Below, in pieces: positions 1 through 8,206 of a stretch of 64,000 nucleotides of DNA. This DNA is from Fimbriimonadaceae bacterium (GTDB taxonomy: Bacteria > Armatimonadota > Fimbriimonadia > Fimbriimonadales > Fimbriimonadaceae). The stretch lies in NCBI GenBank assembly GCA_019454105.1, contig CP075364.1:2607362-2671361 (forward strand), written 5' to 3'. The notes under the pieces are model-generated. The model did not search any database. It was not told where the DNA came from and saw nothing but the letters and a program-made list of their open reading frames with translations. Position numbers and translations under genes: made by a program. Every line of letters starts with the position of its first letter. Within the stretch, counting starts at the first letter, position 1.

Positions 1-2
1 TA

Positions 3-899
3 CGGGGACGGTTCAAGAACCGCCTCGCCGATGTTCCTGAAGAGGCTCGGGGGTCGGCGACCAGCTTCGACACTCTGAGGATCGTTCCTGGGCCATGGCT
101 CGACGATTTCCGGAAAGGGCGCCCCGGGCCATCGGTTGAGGCTCTATGGGCAGAGACTGACACGGGGCCACTGCCGATCGCCGCGTTCGAGAGGCAGTGG
201 GTCGAGAGGCACGCTGGCGAGATCCGGGCCGAAATGAGTGGCCGGAACTATGGATATGTGCTGACCAACGTGCTTCTTGACGGCCGCACCGTGCTCAACA
301 CGGCTCTCTTCTGCCTTCTCGCCGTCCTCACACAACTGGTCGTCAACCCGCTGGCGGCTTACGCGCTCTCGCGGGTTCCCATGCGGGCCGGAGCCAAGGT
401 GCTTTTGTTCCTTCTTGCGACGATGGCGTTCCCTGCCGAGGTCGCCATGATCCCCTCGTTCCTTCTGCTCCGCGACCTGGGGCTGCTCAACACCCTGGCC
501 GCGCTCGTCCTCCCCACAGCCGCGAGCGGGTACACGATCTTTTTGCTCAAAGGGTTCTTCGACTCGCTCCCGGCGGAGGTCTTTGACTCCGGCGAGGTCG
601 ATGGCGCGCCGGAATGGATCATGATGCTGAAACTCGCGCTGCCGTTGGCCAAGCCAGTCTTGGGCTATATCGCCTTGCTGGCCTTCATGGGCGCCTACGG
701 GGCATTTCTCTTCGCCTTCCTCGTTTGCCAAGATTCCAAGACATGGACCCTGATGGTCCACGTCTATCAGCTGCAGTTGACGGCCCCGAAAGCGGTCACG
801 ATGGCGGCGGTGACCCTTGCGGCTGTGCCGAGCCTGATCGTGTTCTTGCTCGCCCAGCGCGTGATCATGCGCGGCATCGTGCTGCCGGGCGAGCGTTGA
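3..899 (+). CDS. Carbohydrate ABC transporter permease (MalG type), 5' partial
   Basis: The frame is open to the left edge, so the start lies outside the window; about 298 codons are visible. It is an inner-membrane permease subunit of a binding-protein-dependent sugar importer. The C-terminal 200 residues contain about five hydrophobic segments. The EAA loop that docks on the ATPase is clear at about 590-650 (EVDGAPEW, then LPLAKP). The visible N-terminal part is soluble and charged, which fits a large periplasmic loop after TM1 as in some family members. Which sugar it carries cannot be read from this subunit. Partner genes would lie to the left. Confidence 0.85.
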   Translation, partial: RGRFKNRLADVPEEARGSATSFDTLRIVPGPWLDDFRKGRPGPSVEALWAETDTGPLPIAAFERQWVERHAGEIRAEMSGRNYGYVLTNVLLDGRTVLNTALFCLLAVLTQLVVNPLAAYALSRVPMRAGAKVLLFLLATMAFPAEVAMIPSFLLLRDLGLLNTLAALVLPTAASGYTIFLLKGFFDSLPAEVFDSGEVDGAPEWIMMLKLALPLAKPVLGYIALLAFMGAYGAFLFAFLVCQDSKTWTLMVHVYQLQLTAPKAVTMAAVTLAAVPSLIVFLLAQRVIMRGIVLPGER

Positions 900-900
900 C

Positions 901-1572
901 TCAGGAGTTCTTGGCCGGGGCGTTGATTCGCAGGCTTCGGTTCTCCGTCCGCTCGTAGCTAAGGCCGGCGGCGCGGGTGACGACGTCGAGCGCGTATTTG
1001 AGCGACGTGTCGATCAGATACGCGTCCACTTTGTAGTTCGGTACTTTGTCGGAGACTTCGATCACGATGCCGGTCTGCTTGGCGAACTCAGCGAAGACGG
1101 TTCGGATGTCGGCCATGCTCAATCGGGTCGTGACCCGCTTTTGGAGATCTTGCTCGGTGAGCTTGCCCAGCGGCTTGATGGCCACTACGGGCTTGGTTGA
1201 AGGCTCAGCAGCGGCCTTGTCGCCAGGCTTGAGCTTCGTGACAAAGTAGATACCGTTCTCAACCTCGAACTTGAGAGACGCCGTTCGGCAAACGATGTTG
1301 AGGGCTTCTTCGAACTCGACTCCGGTCAGGGCCAGGTACAGCACATGGCGCACCTCCGGTTCGAGCACGAAGCTCCGCTTGGCCTGGGTAAAGAGGTCGA
1401 AGAGCACGCTCCTGACGTCGGCTCCCTTCGAGCTGATCGTGACGATGTTCGCTTCGTCGATCGTGACCTCCGTGCCAGGGATCACGGCTTCGGCCGACGC
1501 CGGTTCTTGGGCGAAGAGCCCCGTGCCTAACAGCAAGGCCAGGGTGACGATGAAGGTTCGGAAGGGTCTCAT
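901..1572 (-). CDS. Secreted protein with two secretin-N/STN-like repeats
   Basis: It has 223 residues and a signal peptide (MRPFRTFIVTLALLLGTGLFA). Two similar modules follow, at about residues 40-115 and 145-218. Each has the pattern of secretin/TonB short N-terminal domains: a strand, a helix such as DVRSVLFDLFTQAK, and then an EALNIVCRTA or ALDVVTRAAG helix. No secretin beta-barrel follows, so it cannot itself be an outer-membrane gate. It starts inside the stop of the upstream gene (ATGA), so the two are probably co-translated. It could be a periplasmic partner of a pilus or secretion machine. Function is inferred only. Confidence 0.72.
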   Translation of the reverse strand: MRPFRTFIVTLALLLGTGLFAQEPASAEAVIPGTEVTIDEANIVTISSKGADVRSVLFDLFTQAKRSFVLEPEVRHVLYLALTGVEFEEALNIVCRTASLKFEVENGIYFVTKLKPGDKAAAEPSTKPVVAIKPLGKLTEQDLQKRVTTRLSMADIRTVFAEFAKQTGIVIEVSDKVPNYKVDAYLIDTSLKYALDVVTRAAGLSYERTENRSLRINAPAKNS

Positions 1573-2414
1573 GGTGTGGGGTTCTTAGGTCGTCCAGACT
1601 CGTCGTAAACTCGTATGTGGTTGGTTCGGGGCTTCGCGGCGGGCCTCCGCACGGGCTTTTTCCGGACAGGAGCGGCTTTCGGGGTCGCGACCGTCGGCTT
1701 CGGAGCCTTGGACGCGACCCGGTGGGCCGAGTCCGCTACCAGGATCTTTCCACCAATGGGCGGATGTTCCAATGGCGGCTTGGCAGAGGTCTCGCTTTCC
1801 TTTTGGGCAGGCTTCTTATCGATGGATTTCGAATCCGCCGGGTACCTATCGGCCTCACGACGAGCTTCGTGCACCGATCCAGCCTGCTCAGTCTTGGGAT
1901 CAGGTTCTTTTGGGCTCTCTTTGGCGTCCGAGTCCTTCACCACAGCGGCCTTCTCCTCGGGCTCGTCTTCCACGACCTTCTCGGAGGCGGCCATGGCTGT
2001 GGCACGAGCCCCTAACAGCCCTGTCGGGTCCCGGAACACGGTGCTCATCAACACGAGCACGATCGCCAGGGCGACTGAGAGCACCAAGTTTCTTGGCTGC
2101 TTCAGGATCTCGAGCAGATTGGGAGGCATGCCGTCCGTCCCGGGCGGGTCGAGCAGAGTGGCGGGCGTGGGCCGCTCGACCGCGCGTCGGACCTGTTGCA
2201 TGACAGCTGCCATGGGGCTGGATTTGGACTCGTCGGCGACGGCTTCGCCCCCACCCATCTGACCCCTCATCCTCTTGGCTTCGCCCAGACAATCGGGGCA
2301 AGACTGGAGATGCCGCTCCAATTGGTCTAAGAGCTCTTCCGGCATCGGCTGACCAGCCAGGTACCGCTTGAGCTGAGCCTGGGTCAGCTGGCACTCGAGG
2401 CTTTGAACCTGCAT
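1569..2414 (-). CDS. Zinc-finger (zf-HC2-like) single-pass membrane protein, anti-sigma-like
   Basis: The start is placed at ATG 2414 (MQVQSLECQLTQ). An upstream in-frame start at 2456 would add a tail lacking the family look. The N-terminus holds a HLQSCPDC motif, the H-x3-C-x2-C zinc site of anti-sigma factors, after a helix with PEELLDQLERHL. A single membrane helix (NLVLSVALAIVLVLMSTVF) lies near the middle. A long Lys/Pro/Ala/Glu-rich disordered tail follows, ending in basic RRPAAKPR. No sigma factor gene lies next to it, which is unusual for such proteins. Its stop overlaps the start of the STN-domain gene. It might regulate a distant sigma factor or anchor a complex. Confidence 0.72.
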   Translation of the reverse strand: MQVQSLECQLTQAQLKRYLAGQPMPEELLDQLERHLQSCPDCLGEAKRMRGQMGGGEAVADESKSSPMAAVMQQVRRAVERPTPATLLDPPGTDGMPPNLLEILKQPRNLVLSVALAIVLVLMSTVFRDPTGLLGARATAMAASEKVVEDEPEEKAAVVKDSDAKESPKEPDPKTEQAGSVHEARREADRYPADSKSIDKKPAQKESETSAKPPLEHPPIGGKILVADSAHRVASKAPKPTVATPKAAPVRKKPVRRPAAKPRTNHIRVYDESGRPKNPTP

Positions 2415-2492
2415 CCTTGACGATCCTTGTGAGGTTCGGCCAGAAAGGCCGGTCACCCCTCGATTGGAGTATCGGCGTACCCGGCAATTTCC

Positions 2493-3614
2493 TTAGTCTG
2501 GGCTCACAGGTTCGGCCAAGGCCGACCTCACGGACGATCCCGCACGAAAGACGAAAAGCACCAACCGCCGGGGCCACCTGTTCCTCAATGTGGCCGACGT
2601 TTGGGCAGGCTCCACCTGAACGCCCCGAGTCTTCACAGCTGCCACGCCAAGTTGAAGGTCCTCCAGAACACGCTTGATCTTCGGGACCTTGAATGGCCCG
2701 GACCACAGGGTTCGATAGCTTCGCAGCCAAGGAAGGGCGACCAGCCCCTCGGTGGTGAGGTACCCAGGGGAGTCCCCCAGCGCAGGCAGACCCGCTTGAC
2801 CGAGAGCACCGGCCCTGATCACGGCAGGGTCAGCCTCGAGGATGAAATCAAGAGGCGAACCGAGGGACTCCAGGGGGCTTTGCCCGCCTTCAACAACGAC
2901 CCCGGTCTCGACCAGAACCGCCGCCACCGTGGGCCAACCCGCCCCCAAGTCGCCCAGCAAGACCAGGGCCTCCCGACACTGTCTCCGGAACGATACGAAG
3001 AGCCTGCTCCCGCCCAAGAGCTCAAGATCCTCGTCAGACGACATTGGACTCAGCTTGACGGCGCCCCCTGCCAACAGCTTCGCTCTCGACACAAGCTCCA
3101 AAGGATCTGGTCTTGCGTGCGAAATGCGGATCGACCGTCGGCCCGACTCGCGCCGGACGGGGTCGGCGAAGAAGAAGTCGGTCTCCCACTCCGTCTCCAG
3201 ACAATCGCCCACGACGACTGTGGACTCACATCCATGAACGGCCAGGTTGTGACGGGCCAAGCCTGCCCGCTCGTGGTCGATCTCGATCCCAGACGCACTC
3301 CGGGCGGACGACAGGCCGATCAGGTCGGCCCCGATCCCAACTGTCGCGTCGAGCACGAGAGCTCCGACCGGGAACAGCCCTGCGCGCCAGCGAGCGATCT
3401 CCTCGGAGGACGCCATCTCAAGCCCTTCTCGGTCGAAAAGCATTTCCATCGACAGAGAAAACTTGTCCCGCCCCCGCTCTCGCAGGTTCCACTGGGTGAA
3501 TGCCCAGGCCGCTAGCCCTTGATCACCCAGAGCCTTAGCGGCCCGGTCGACGGCGCTCGGGGTCGGAGAGACGCCCCGGGTCAAATCCAGAGCGCGGGCC
3601 TCCCGTTCCGTCAA
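2493..3614 (-). CDS. Class I SAM-dependent methyltransferase with THUMP-like C-terminus
   Basis: It has 373 residues from a TTG start at 3614, preceded by GGGAG at good spacing. The Rossmann SAM loop DATVGIGAD is at residues 89-97, followed by the acidic ribose-binding strand GIEID. A DPVRR motif at 151-155 stands where amino-methyltransferases have their catalytic loop. That combination is seen in the PG_1098-like family with a THUMP-like C-terminal domain. The C-terminal 100 residues are basic. RNA is the likely substrate, but the target is not known. It is divergent from glcD, with only 26 bp between them. Confidence 0.75.
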   Translation of the reverse strand: MTEREARALDLTRGVSPTPSAVDRAAKALGDQGLAAWAFTQWNLRERGRDKFSLSMEMLFDREGLEMASSEEIARWRAGLFPVGALVLDATVGIGADLIGLSSARSASGIEIDHERAGLARHNLAVHGCESTVVVGDCLETEWETDFFFADPVRRESGRRSIRISHARPDPLELVSRAKLLAGGAVKLSPMSSDEDLELLGGSRLFVSFRRQCREALVLLGDLGAGWPTVAAVLVETGVVVEGGQSPLESLGSPLDFILEADPAVIRAGALGQAGLPALGDSPGYLTTEGLVALPWLRSYRTLWSGPFKVPKIKRVLEDLQLGVAAVKTRGVQVEPAQTSATLRNRWPRRLVLFVFRAGSSVRSALAEPVSPD

Positions 3615-3640
3615 GGGTCGAGCTCCCGCGATACGGCGCT

Positions 3641-5089
3641 ATGATGAAGCGGATGGTGAGCGGCAGCGATGCCTTGGTCGCCGGGCTGGCCCAGCTCCTT
3701 GAACCTGACCAGGTGTTGCACGGGCCTGCGATCGAGAAGGCCTATGAGTGCGACGCCTACACGGTCGACAGGTCTCCGCCATTTGCCGTCGTCCTGCCCC
3801 GCTCGACCGAGGAAGTCTGCCAAATCGTCAAGTGGTGCTCGGAGTTTGGGGTGCCGTTCACTCCCCGGGGAGCGGGTACCGGCCTGAGCGGTGGGGCGAT
3901 GGCGGCCAAAGGCGGAGTGGTCGTCTCGACCAAGAAGATGACCCAGATACTGGAGTTGGACCCGCTCAACGAGCGGCTCTGGGCCCAGGCAGGGGCCACC
4001 AATGCCAGCTTGAGCGCCGCTGCCCGGCCTCATGGCCTCCACTTTGCCCCCGATCCTTCCAGCCAGACCGTGAGCACTCTGGGAGGAAACATCGCCGAGA
4101 ACTCGGGCGGGCCCCACACGCTCAAGTATGGCGTCACCGTCCAGCACGTGCTTCAAGTGACCTTTGTCGACTCTGCTGGAGTCGCCCATCGGATCGGCAA
4201 CCTCGTCGAAGGAGACCCCGAGCCCGACATCCTCTCCTTGATCGTCGGGTCAGAGGGCACGGTCGGACTGGTGACCGAAGCCTGGGTCAAACTGACTCCT
4301 CTGCCCACCGAAGTCCGAACCTTGCTCGCCGCCTTCCCAAGCGTGAGGGCAGCGACCGAGACTGTCGCGAAGATCGTGGCCTCCGGCATCCTTCCGGCCG
4401 CACTTGAGTTCATGGACGGCCGCATGCTCATGGCCCTTCGACAGGCCTTCGGTCTCAGTTTCCCCGCTGGTGCTGAAGCGATGCTCTTGATCGAGTGCGA
4501 TGGCAACGACCCGGCCAAGGTCGATCACGAAGCCCATAGTTGCGAGTCGGTCTGTCGTGGAAGAGGCGCGCTCAGTGTCGAGGCCGCCGAAACCTCTGAG
4601 GAGAGAGCCCGGCTTTGGACAGCGCGCAAAAAAGGGATCGGAGCGATGGGACGGCTCGCGCCGACCATCGTGACCCACGACGGCGTCATCCCAAGATCCC
4701 GTTTGCCTGAGATGCTCGACTTCGTTTATGAGGTCGCTGCGCGGCACGGACTGGGCGTCGCCAACCTGTTCCATGCCGGCGACGGAAACCTTCACCCGTG
4801 CTTCTACTTCGACGACCGCGAGCCTGGCATCGTCCAACGTGTCGTCAGCGCTGGCGAAGAGATCCTTGCCCGCTGTGTGGAGTTGGGCGGTTCGGTGACT
4901 GGAGAGCACGGCATCGGCCTAGAAAAACTTGACGGCCTCAAGCTCATGTTCTCTGACGACGACCTGAGCCTTCAAAGGAGCATGAGACGTGTCTTCTCCA
5001 CGTCCGAACTGTGCAATCCCTGCAAGCTGATCCCAGACCAAAGGGGGTGCGTCGAGCACATGCGACGCTGGCGCGGGGCTGCCACTTGA
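3641..5089 (+). CDS. glcD: FAD-binding oxidase, GlcD-like (glycolate/D-lactate dehydrogenase subunit)
   Basis: It has 482 residues from the first ATG. In-frame ATGs at 3644 and 3653 are alternatives, and a -10-like TATGAT overlaps the first two. It belongs to the FAD-linked oxidase family, which oxidises 2-hydroxyacids such as glycolate or D-lactate. The PP-loop FAD motif PRGAGTGLSGG is at residues 75-85. NIAENSGGPHTLKYG and the late GEHGIGLEK are family signatures. NLFHAGDGNLHP supplies the active-site histidines. It is coupled to the GlcE-like gene by a TTGA overlap. No GlcF iron-sulfur subunit follows. Confidence 0.88.
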   Translation: MMKRMVSGSDALVAGLAQLLEPDQVLHGPAIEKAYECDAYTVDRSPPFAVVLPRSTEEVCQIVKWCSEFGVPFTPRGAGTGLSGGAMAAKGGVVVSTKKMTQILELDPLNERLWAQAGATNASLSAAARPHGLHFAPDPSSQTVSTLGGNIAENSGGPHTLKYGVTVQHVLQVTFVDSAGVAHRIGNLVEGDPEPDILSLIVGSEGTVGLVTEAWVKLTPLPTEVRTLLAAFPSVRAATETVAKIVASGILPAALEFMDGRMLMALRQAFGLSFPAGAEAMLLIECDGNDPAKVDHEAHSCESVCRGRGALSVEAAETSEERARLWTARKKGIGAMGRLAPTIVTHDGVIPRSRLPEMLDFVYEVAARHGLGVANLFHAGDGNLHPCFYFDDREPGIVQRVVSAGEEILARCVELGGSVTGEHGIGLEKLDGLKLMFSDDDLSLQRSMRRVFSTSELCNPCKLIPDQRGCVEHMRRWRGAAT

Positions 5090-5841
5090 AGCATCGGATC
5101 GTCGGATTGGGAACCAAGAAATGGCTGCTGTCTCATCAAGAGCCAGGAACGAAGCAAGTCAGGGCCCCATCGGGAATTCTCGAATTCTGGCCCGCCGACC
5201 AAGTCGTCTCGGTCCTGGCGGGCACCTCCTTGGACGATCTTCAGCAGGGACTTCGCGAGCAGGGACAGTGCCTCCCACTGCCTGACCCTCAGGTTCAAGG
5301 CAAGTGTCTTGCTGGGTGGCCGGGCACGGTTGGAGGACTTGTCGCGGCCAACTTGCCACACGGGCTTTGGAAAGTTTGTGGAGGGCCGCGGGACTGGGTT
5401 CTTGGGGCCACGCTTGTCCAGGCCGGCGGCACACGGGCCAAGTCCGGCTCTCGGGCCGTCAAAAGCGTGGCAGGCTTCGATGTCCACAGGGCGATGGTCG
5501 GCTCATGGGGCCAACTGGCCGTGATCGAGTCGGTGATCTTGCGGACTTGGCCCATGACCGCTGTTCCCACATGCCGAGGCACCTTGGTCGGTCAACTTGA
5601 CCCACAAGAAGCTTGGATCCAACGAACCGACCGGTCGAACTTCGCGCTCGCTCTTGATCGGTCCCCGAAGGTCTTGGCTTACGACGAACCTTCGTGTACG
5701 ATCTGGAGTGCCGAAGAACCGCCAACGCCCTCAATCGGATGGCTCCTTGGCCCGGGCGGGCGACGTTGGAGCGGTCAGCCCGTCCACCCTTTCCGGATCA
5801 GGCTCAAAGAGGTGCTCGATCCCAATGGAGTCTTCGTTTGA
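5086..5841 (+). CDS. glcE: FAD-binding protein, GlcE-like
   Basis: The start is placed at TTG 5086, which overlaps the glcD stop as TTGA; this gives about 251 residues starting (M)KHRIVGLGTKKW. It matches the small FAD-binding subunit of glycolate oxidase. It has VRAPSGILEFWPADQ early, then GTSLDDLQQGLREQGQCLPL and a glycine-rich GTVGGLVAANLPHG. The C-terminus FRIRLKEVLDPNGVF is typical of the family, which uses the last helix to finish the FAD site. It is shorter than most GlcE proteins (about 350 residues). The partner is GlcD upstream. The electron acceptor subunit GlcF is missing. Confidence 0.82.
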   Translation: MKHRIVGLGTKKWLLSHQEPGTKQVRAPSGILEFWPADQVVSVLAGTSLDDLQQGLREQGQCLPLPDPQVQGKCLAGWPGTVGGLVAANLPHGLWKVCGGPRDWVLGATLVQAGGTRAKSGSRAVKSVAGFDVHRAMVGSWGQLAVIESVILRTWPMTAVPTCRGTLVGQLDPQEAWIQRTDRSNFALALDRSPKVLAYDEPSCTIWSAEEPPTPSIGWLLGPGGRRWSGQPVHPFRIRLKEVLDPNGVFV

Positions 5842-6908
5842 TGCACGACGTCCTGGCCAAAGCTGAAACCTATCTGAAGAACGACGTGGCCCCCTTGGCC
5901 AACCGTATGGACGGCGACCCAAGTTTGCTCGGTCACGCGCTTTCCGGTCTCGGGAAGCTTGGGCTCCTGGCATTGCGGATTGGCGAGCCTTGGGGCGGGC
6001 CAGGCTTGGACGAGGACTCTTTCAGAAGCTTCCAAGAGTCGGTCGCGCGAACCTCAGGTGCGCTTGCCTTCCTTCAGACCCAACACCAAAGCGCTGGGTC
6101 GATGATCTCCAAATCTGAGAACGAAGCTCTCAAGGCGGAGTACTTGCCATGTCTTTCTGATGGCGAGAGACTGCTCGGGATCGGATTCAGCCAATTGCGC
6201 AGGACTGGGCCACCGATCATGAGGGCGACGCGGCACGAAGGAGGCTATGTCCTGGACGGCCATGTGCCGTGGATCACCGGCTGGACGTTCTATCCCGAGT
6301 TCATTATCGGGGCGGCAACGGACGACGGGCGATCGGTCTTCGGCGTCGTTCCCTTCGCCCCGACATCGGGAATCAGCTTTTCGGAGCCCATGAGGCTCGC
6401 CGCGATGCAGGCCGCTCTCACGGTGACCGCCGACGTCGAAGGTCTCTTCTTGCCCGATTCCAAAGTGCTCTTTGTCAGACCTCCCGGCTGGATCCAAGAC
6501 AACGACATGATCAACATCACGTTGCAGGGGTTCTTTGCCCTTGGATGTGCGCAGGCCGGGCTCGACGTCGTCGCTCGGGCCCTCGAACGCCGCCCAGCCC
6601 CTTTCATCGCCGAGGCTCAAGCCCGCCTCCAGGCCGAGCTTGATGACTGCCGGGACCGTGTGTCCCGGGCCAGGCCGGCTGACGAGGACGGCCCGTCCAC
6701 CGAGGAGCGGCTCGCCACACGGGCCTGGGCGATCGAACTGGCCGTTCGGTGCGCCCACGCCGGGGTCACCGCGTCGTCGGGAGCCGCGAACAGCTTGGAC
6801 CACCAAGCCCAGCGCGTCTACCGAGAGGCCCTTGTCTTCACCGTGAGCGCGCAGACCCCCGACATTATGAAAGCGACTCTCGAACGCCTCTCCCAGCCTC
6901 GGGGGTAA
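5841..6908 (+). CDS. Acyl-CoA dehydrogenase family protein
   Basis: The start is ATG 5841, which overlaps the glcE stop (TGATG), giving 355 residues. It has the N-terminal helical domain (LGKLGLLALRIGEPWGGPGLD) and a beta middle domain with the substrate/FAD region (GIGFSQLRR, then WITGWTFYPEFIIGA). A C-terminal helical bundle follows. The normal catalytic glutamate region is divergent: YREALVFTVSAQTPDIMKATLERL closes the protein. Substrate is unknown. Position in an operon with GlcD/GlcE suggests a shared oxidation step on a small acid. It could also be a paralog acting on amines or nitroalkanes, as some family members do. Confidence 0.8.
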   Translation: MHDVLAKAETYLKNDVAPLANRMDGDPSLLGHALSGLGKLGLLALRIGEPWGGPGLDEDSFRSFQESVARTSGALAFLQTQHQSAGSMISKSENEALKAEYLPCLSDGERLLGIGFSQLRRTGPPIMRATRHEGGYVLDGHVPWITGWTFYPEFIIGAATDDGRSVFGVVPFAPTSGISFSEPMRLAAMQAALTVTADVEGLFLPDSKVLFVRPPGWIQDNDMINITLQGFFALGCAQAGLDVVARALERRPAPFIAEAQARLQAELDDCRDRVSRARPADEDGPSTEERLATRAWAIELAVRCAHAGVTASSGAANSLDHQAQRVYREALVFTVSAQTPDIMKATLERLSQPRG

Positions 6909-6918
6909 GGTCGCAGGG

Positions 6919-7524
6919 TTGAGACGGTTCGGACTCTTAGTCGCGCTCCTGCCAGGTCTGGCCCTGGCCGACCGCGAGGTGACGGTGCCCCAAGGCAAGA
7001 AGATCCGGGACGGCGTCTGGCGCATCGAGTCGCTCTTTGGCCCCTCAAAGGATCCGACCCGGGTCTGGTTAGGAACTGGGTTCGCCAGTTCATACGACCT
7101 GGAACTCACCGGCTACCAAGACCGAGGCCGTCCTTGGCGCGGGAGCCTGGACGCGTCCTACAACTATTCGCCGCCGATCGTCGACATCGCTCCCGGCATC
7201 AGCGTCGGAGTCCAAGACGCAATGAACGTGACACCTGAAGGGCGGGCCCTCTATCTTGCGACGACGTTCAGGTTTGGCAATGTGGGGGAGCTGAACCAGG
7301 ACGTGCCGACCGAGCTCACTATTGGATTTTGGAGCCGCAAGGAGGGTGTGGCCTTTTTCGGCGCGAGCCTGCCTGTCTCCGACAAGGTCGTCCTGGTCGC
7401 CGAGCACAACAGCCTTCGATTGGCGGGGGCTTTGGAACTTAGGCCGTTCTCGGGGTTACGGCTCAAGTCGGTGTTCGAGTCGGGAGGGACGCTTTTCAGC
7501 GTGAGTCTGTCTCGGCGGTTTTGA
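6919..7524 (+). CDS. Secreted protein, probable beta-barrel or beta-sheet outer-envelope protein
   Basis: It has 201 residues from a TTG start. A signal peptide (MRRFGLLVALLPGLALA) is followed by alternating hydrophobic and polar strands. Examples are VWLGTGFASSYDLELTGY, ALYLATTFRFGNVGEL, KVVLVAEHNSLRLAGALEL and the final GGTLFSVSLSRRF. The C-terminal phenylalanine preceded by alternating residues resembles outer-membrane barrel ends (YjbH-like). It is small for a barrel. It sits 10 bp after the acyl-CoA dehydrogenase gene and its 3' end overlaps the convergent plsC gene by 29 bp. No specific function is recognised. Confidence 0.62.
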   Translation: MRRFGLLVALLPGLALADREVTVPQGKKIRDGVWRIESLFGPSKDPTRVWLGTGFASSYDLELTGYQDRGRPWRGSLDASYNYSPPIVDIAPGISVGVQDAMNVTPEGRALYLATTFRFGNVGELNQDVPTELTIGFWSRKEGVAFFGASLPVSDKVVLVAEHNSLRLAGALELRPFSGLRLKSVFESGGTLFSVSLSRRF

Positions 7525-8170
7525 TCGTGTGGCCCGCTTCTTCACAGGCCGCGACAATCCTGCGGGCGAGCTCTTTGGAGAAAGCGCGACGGTTCTCTCG
7601 GTCTTGGGAACACTGGGCCACCTCGGCATAGGTGAAGGGTTCGCCGAAGGCCAAAGTCAAGTGGGCACGCTTCGGTCGGGTCGCGCCCTTTGGAAGCATG
7701 ATCTCGGTTCCCGAAATCCCGATTGGCACGACAGTGGCCCCGGACTTTCTGGCAAGCAGACCGGCTCCAACTTGGATGGGAAGCATGGTTTGACCGTCGT
7801 TGCGGCTGCCCTCCGGGAAGACAAGGAGCGTGCCGCCCTCTGCCAAGCACTGAAGAGCGAACCGAAAGGCGCTGCTGTCGTTCTCTCCACGCCGCACAGG
7901 GAAAGCACCCAGGGTTCGGATCAAGAACCCCAGCCCAGGGATCTTGAAGAGTTCCTCCTTGGCCATGAAGGTCACCGGGCGCGGGCTCACGGCGCCGACC
8001 AGCGGAGGATCCAAGGCGCTCATGTGCACGGGGGCGAGGATCACGGCCCCTTGCTTGGGAACCCGTTCCCGCCCGATCACGGTCAAGCCGCCCATCAGGG
8101 GGTAGTAGACGCGCCGCACGGCCCATGCCGCAAACCAATACCAGCGCGTCCCAGGATTGAGCGTCTTCAC
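7496..8170 (-). CDS. plsC: 1-acyl-sn-glycerol-3-phosphate acyltransferase
   Basis: It has 224 residues. The enzyme makes phosphatidic acid by adding the second acyl chain to lysophosphatidate at the inner membrane. Block I HMSALD (H49 to D54) is the HX4D catalytic pair. LGAFPVRRG (88-95) is block II and VFPEGSR (117-123) is block III that binds the glycerol phosphate. A short hydrophobic N-terminal stretch (WYWFAAWAVRRVYYPLMGG) would sit on the membrane. It is the last gene of the minus-strand run that starts near 15 kb and lies 36 bp after the photolyase gene. Confidence 0.9.
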   Translation of the reverse strand: MKTLNPGTRWYWFAAWAVRRVYYPLMGGLTVIGRERVPKQGAVILAPVHMSALDPPLVGAVSPRPVTFMAKEELFKIPGLGFLIRTLGAFPVRRGENDSSAFRFALQCLAEGGTLLVFPEGSRNDGQTMLPIQVGAGLLARKSGATVVPIGISGTEIMLPKGATRPKRAHLTLAFGEPFTYAEVAQCSQDRENRRAFSKELARRIVAACEEAGHTIKTAETDSR

Positions 8171-8206
8171 CTAACCGTCCATCCTGGCAGAAACGGGCTG
8201 GTTTCG

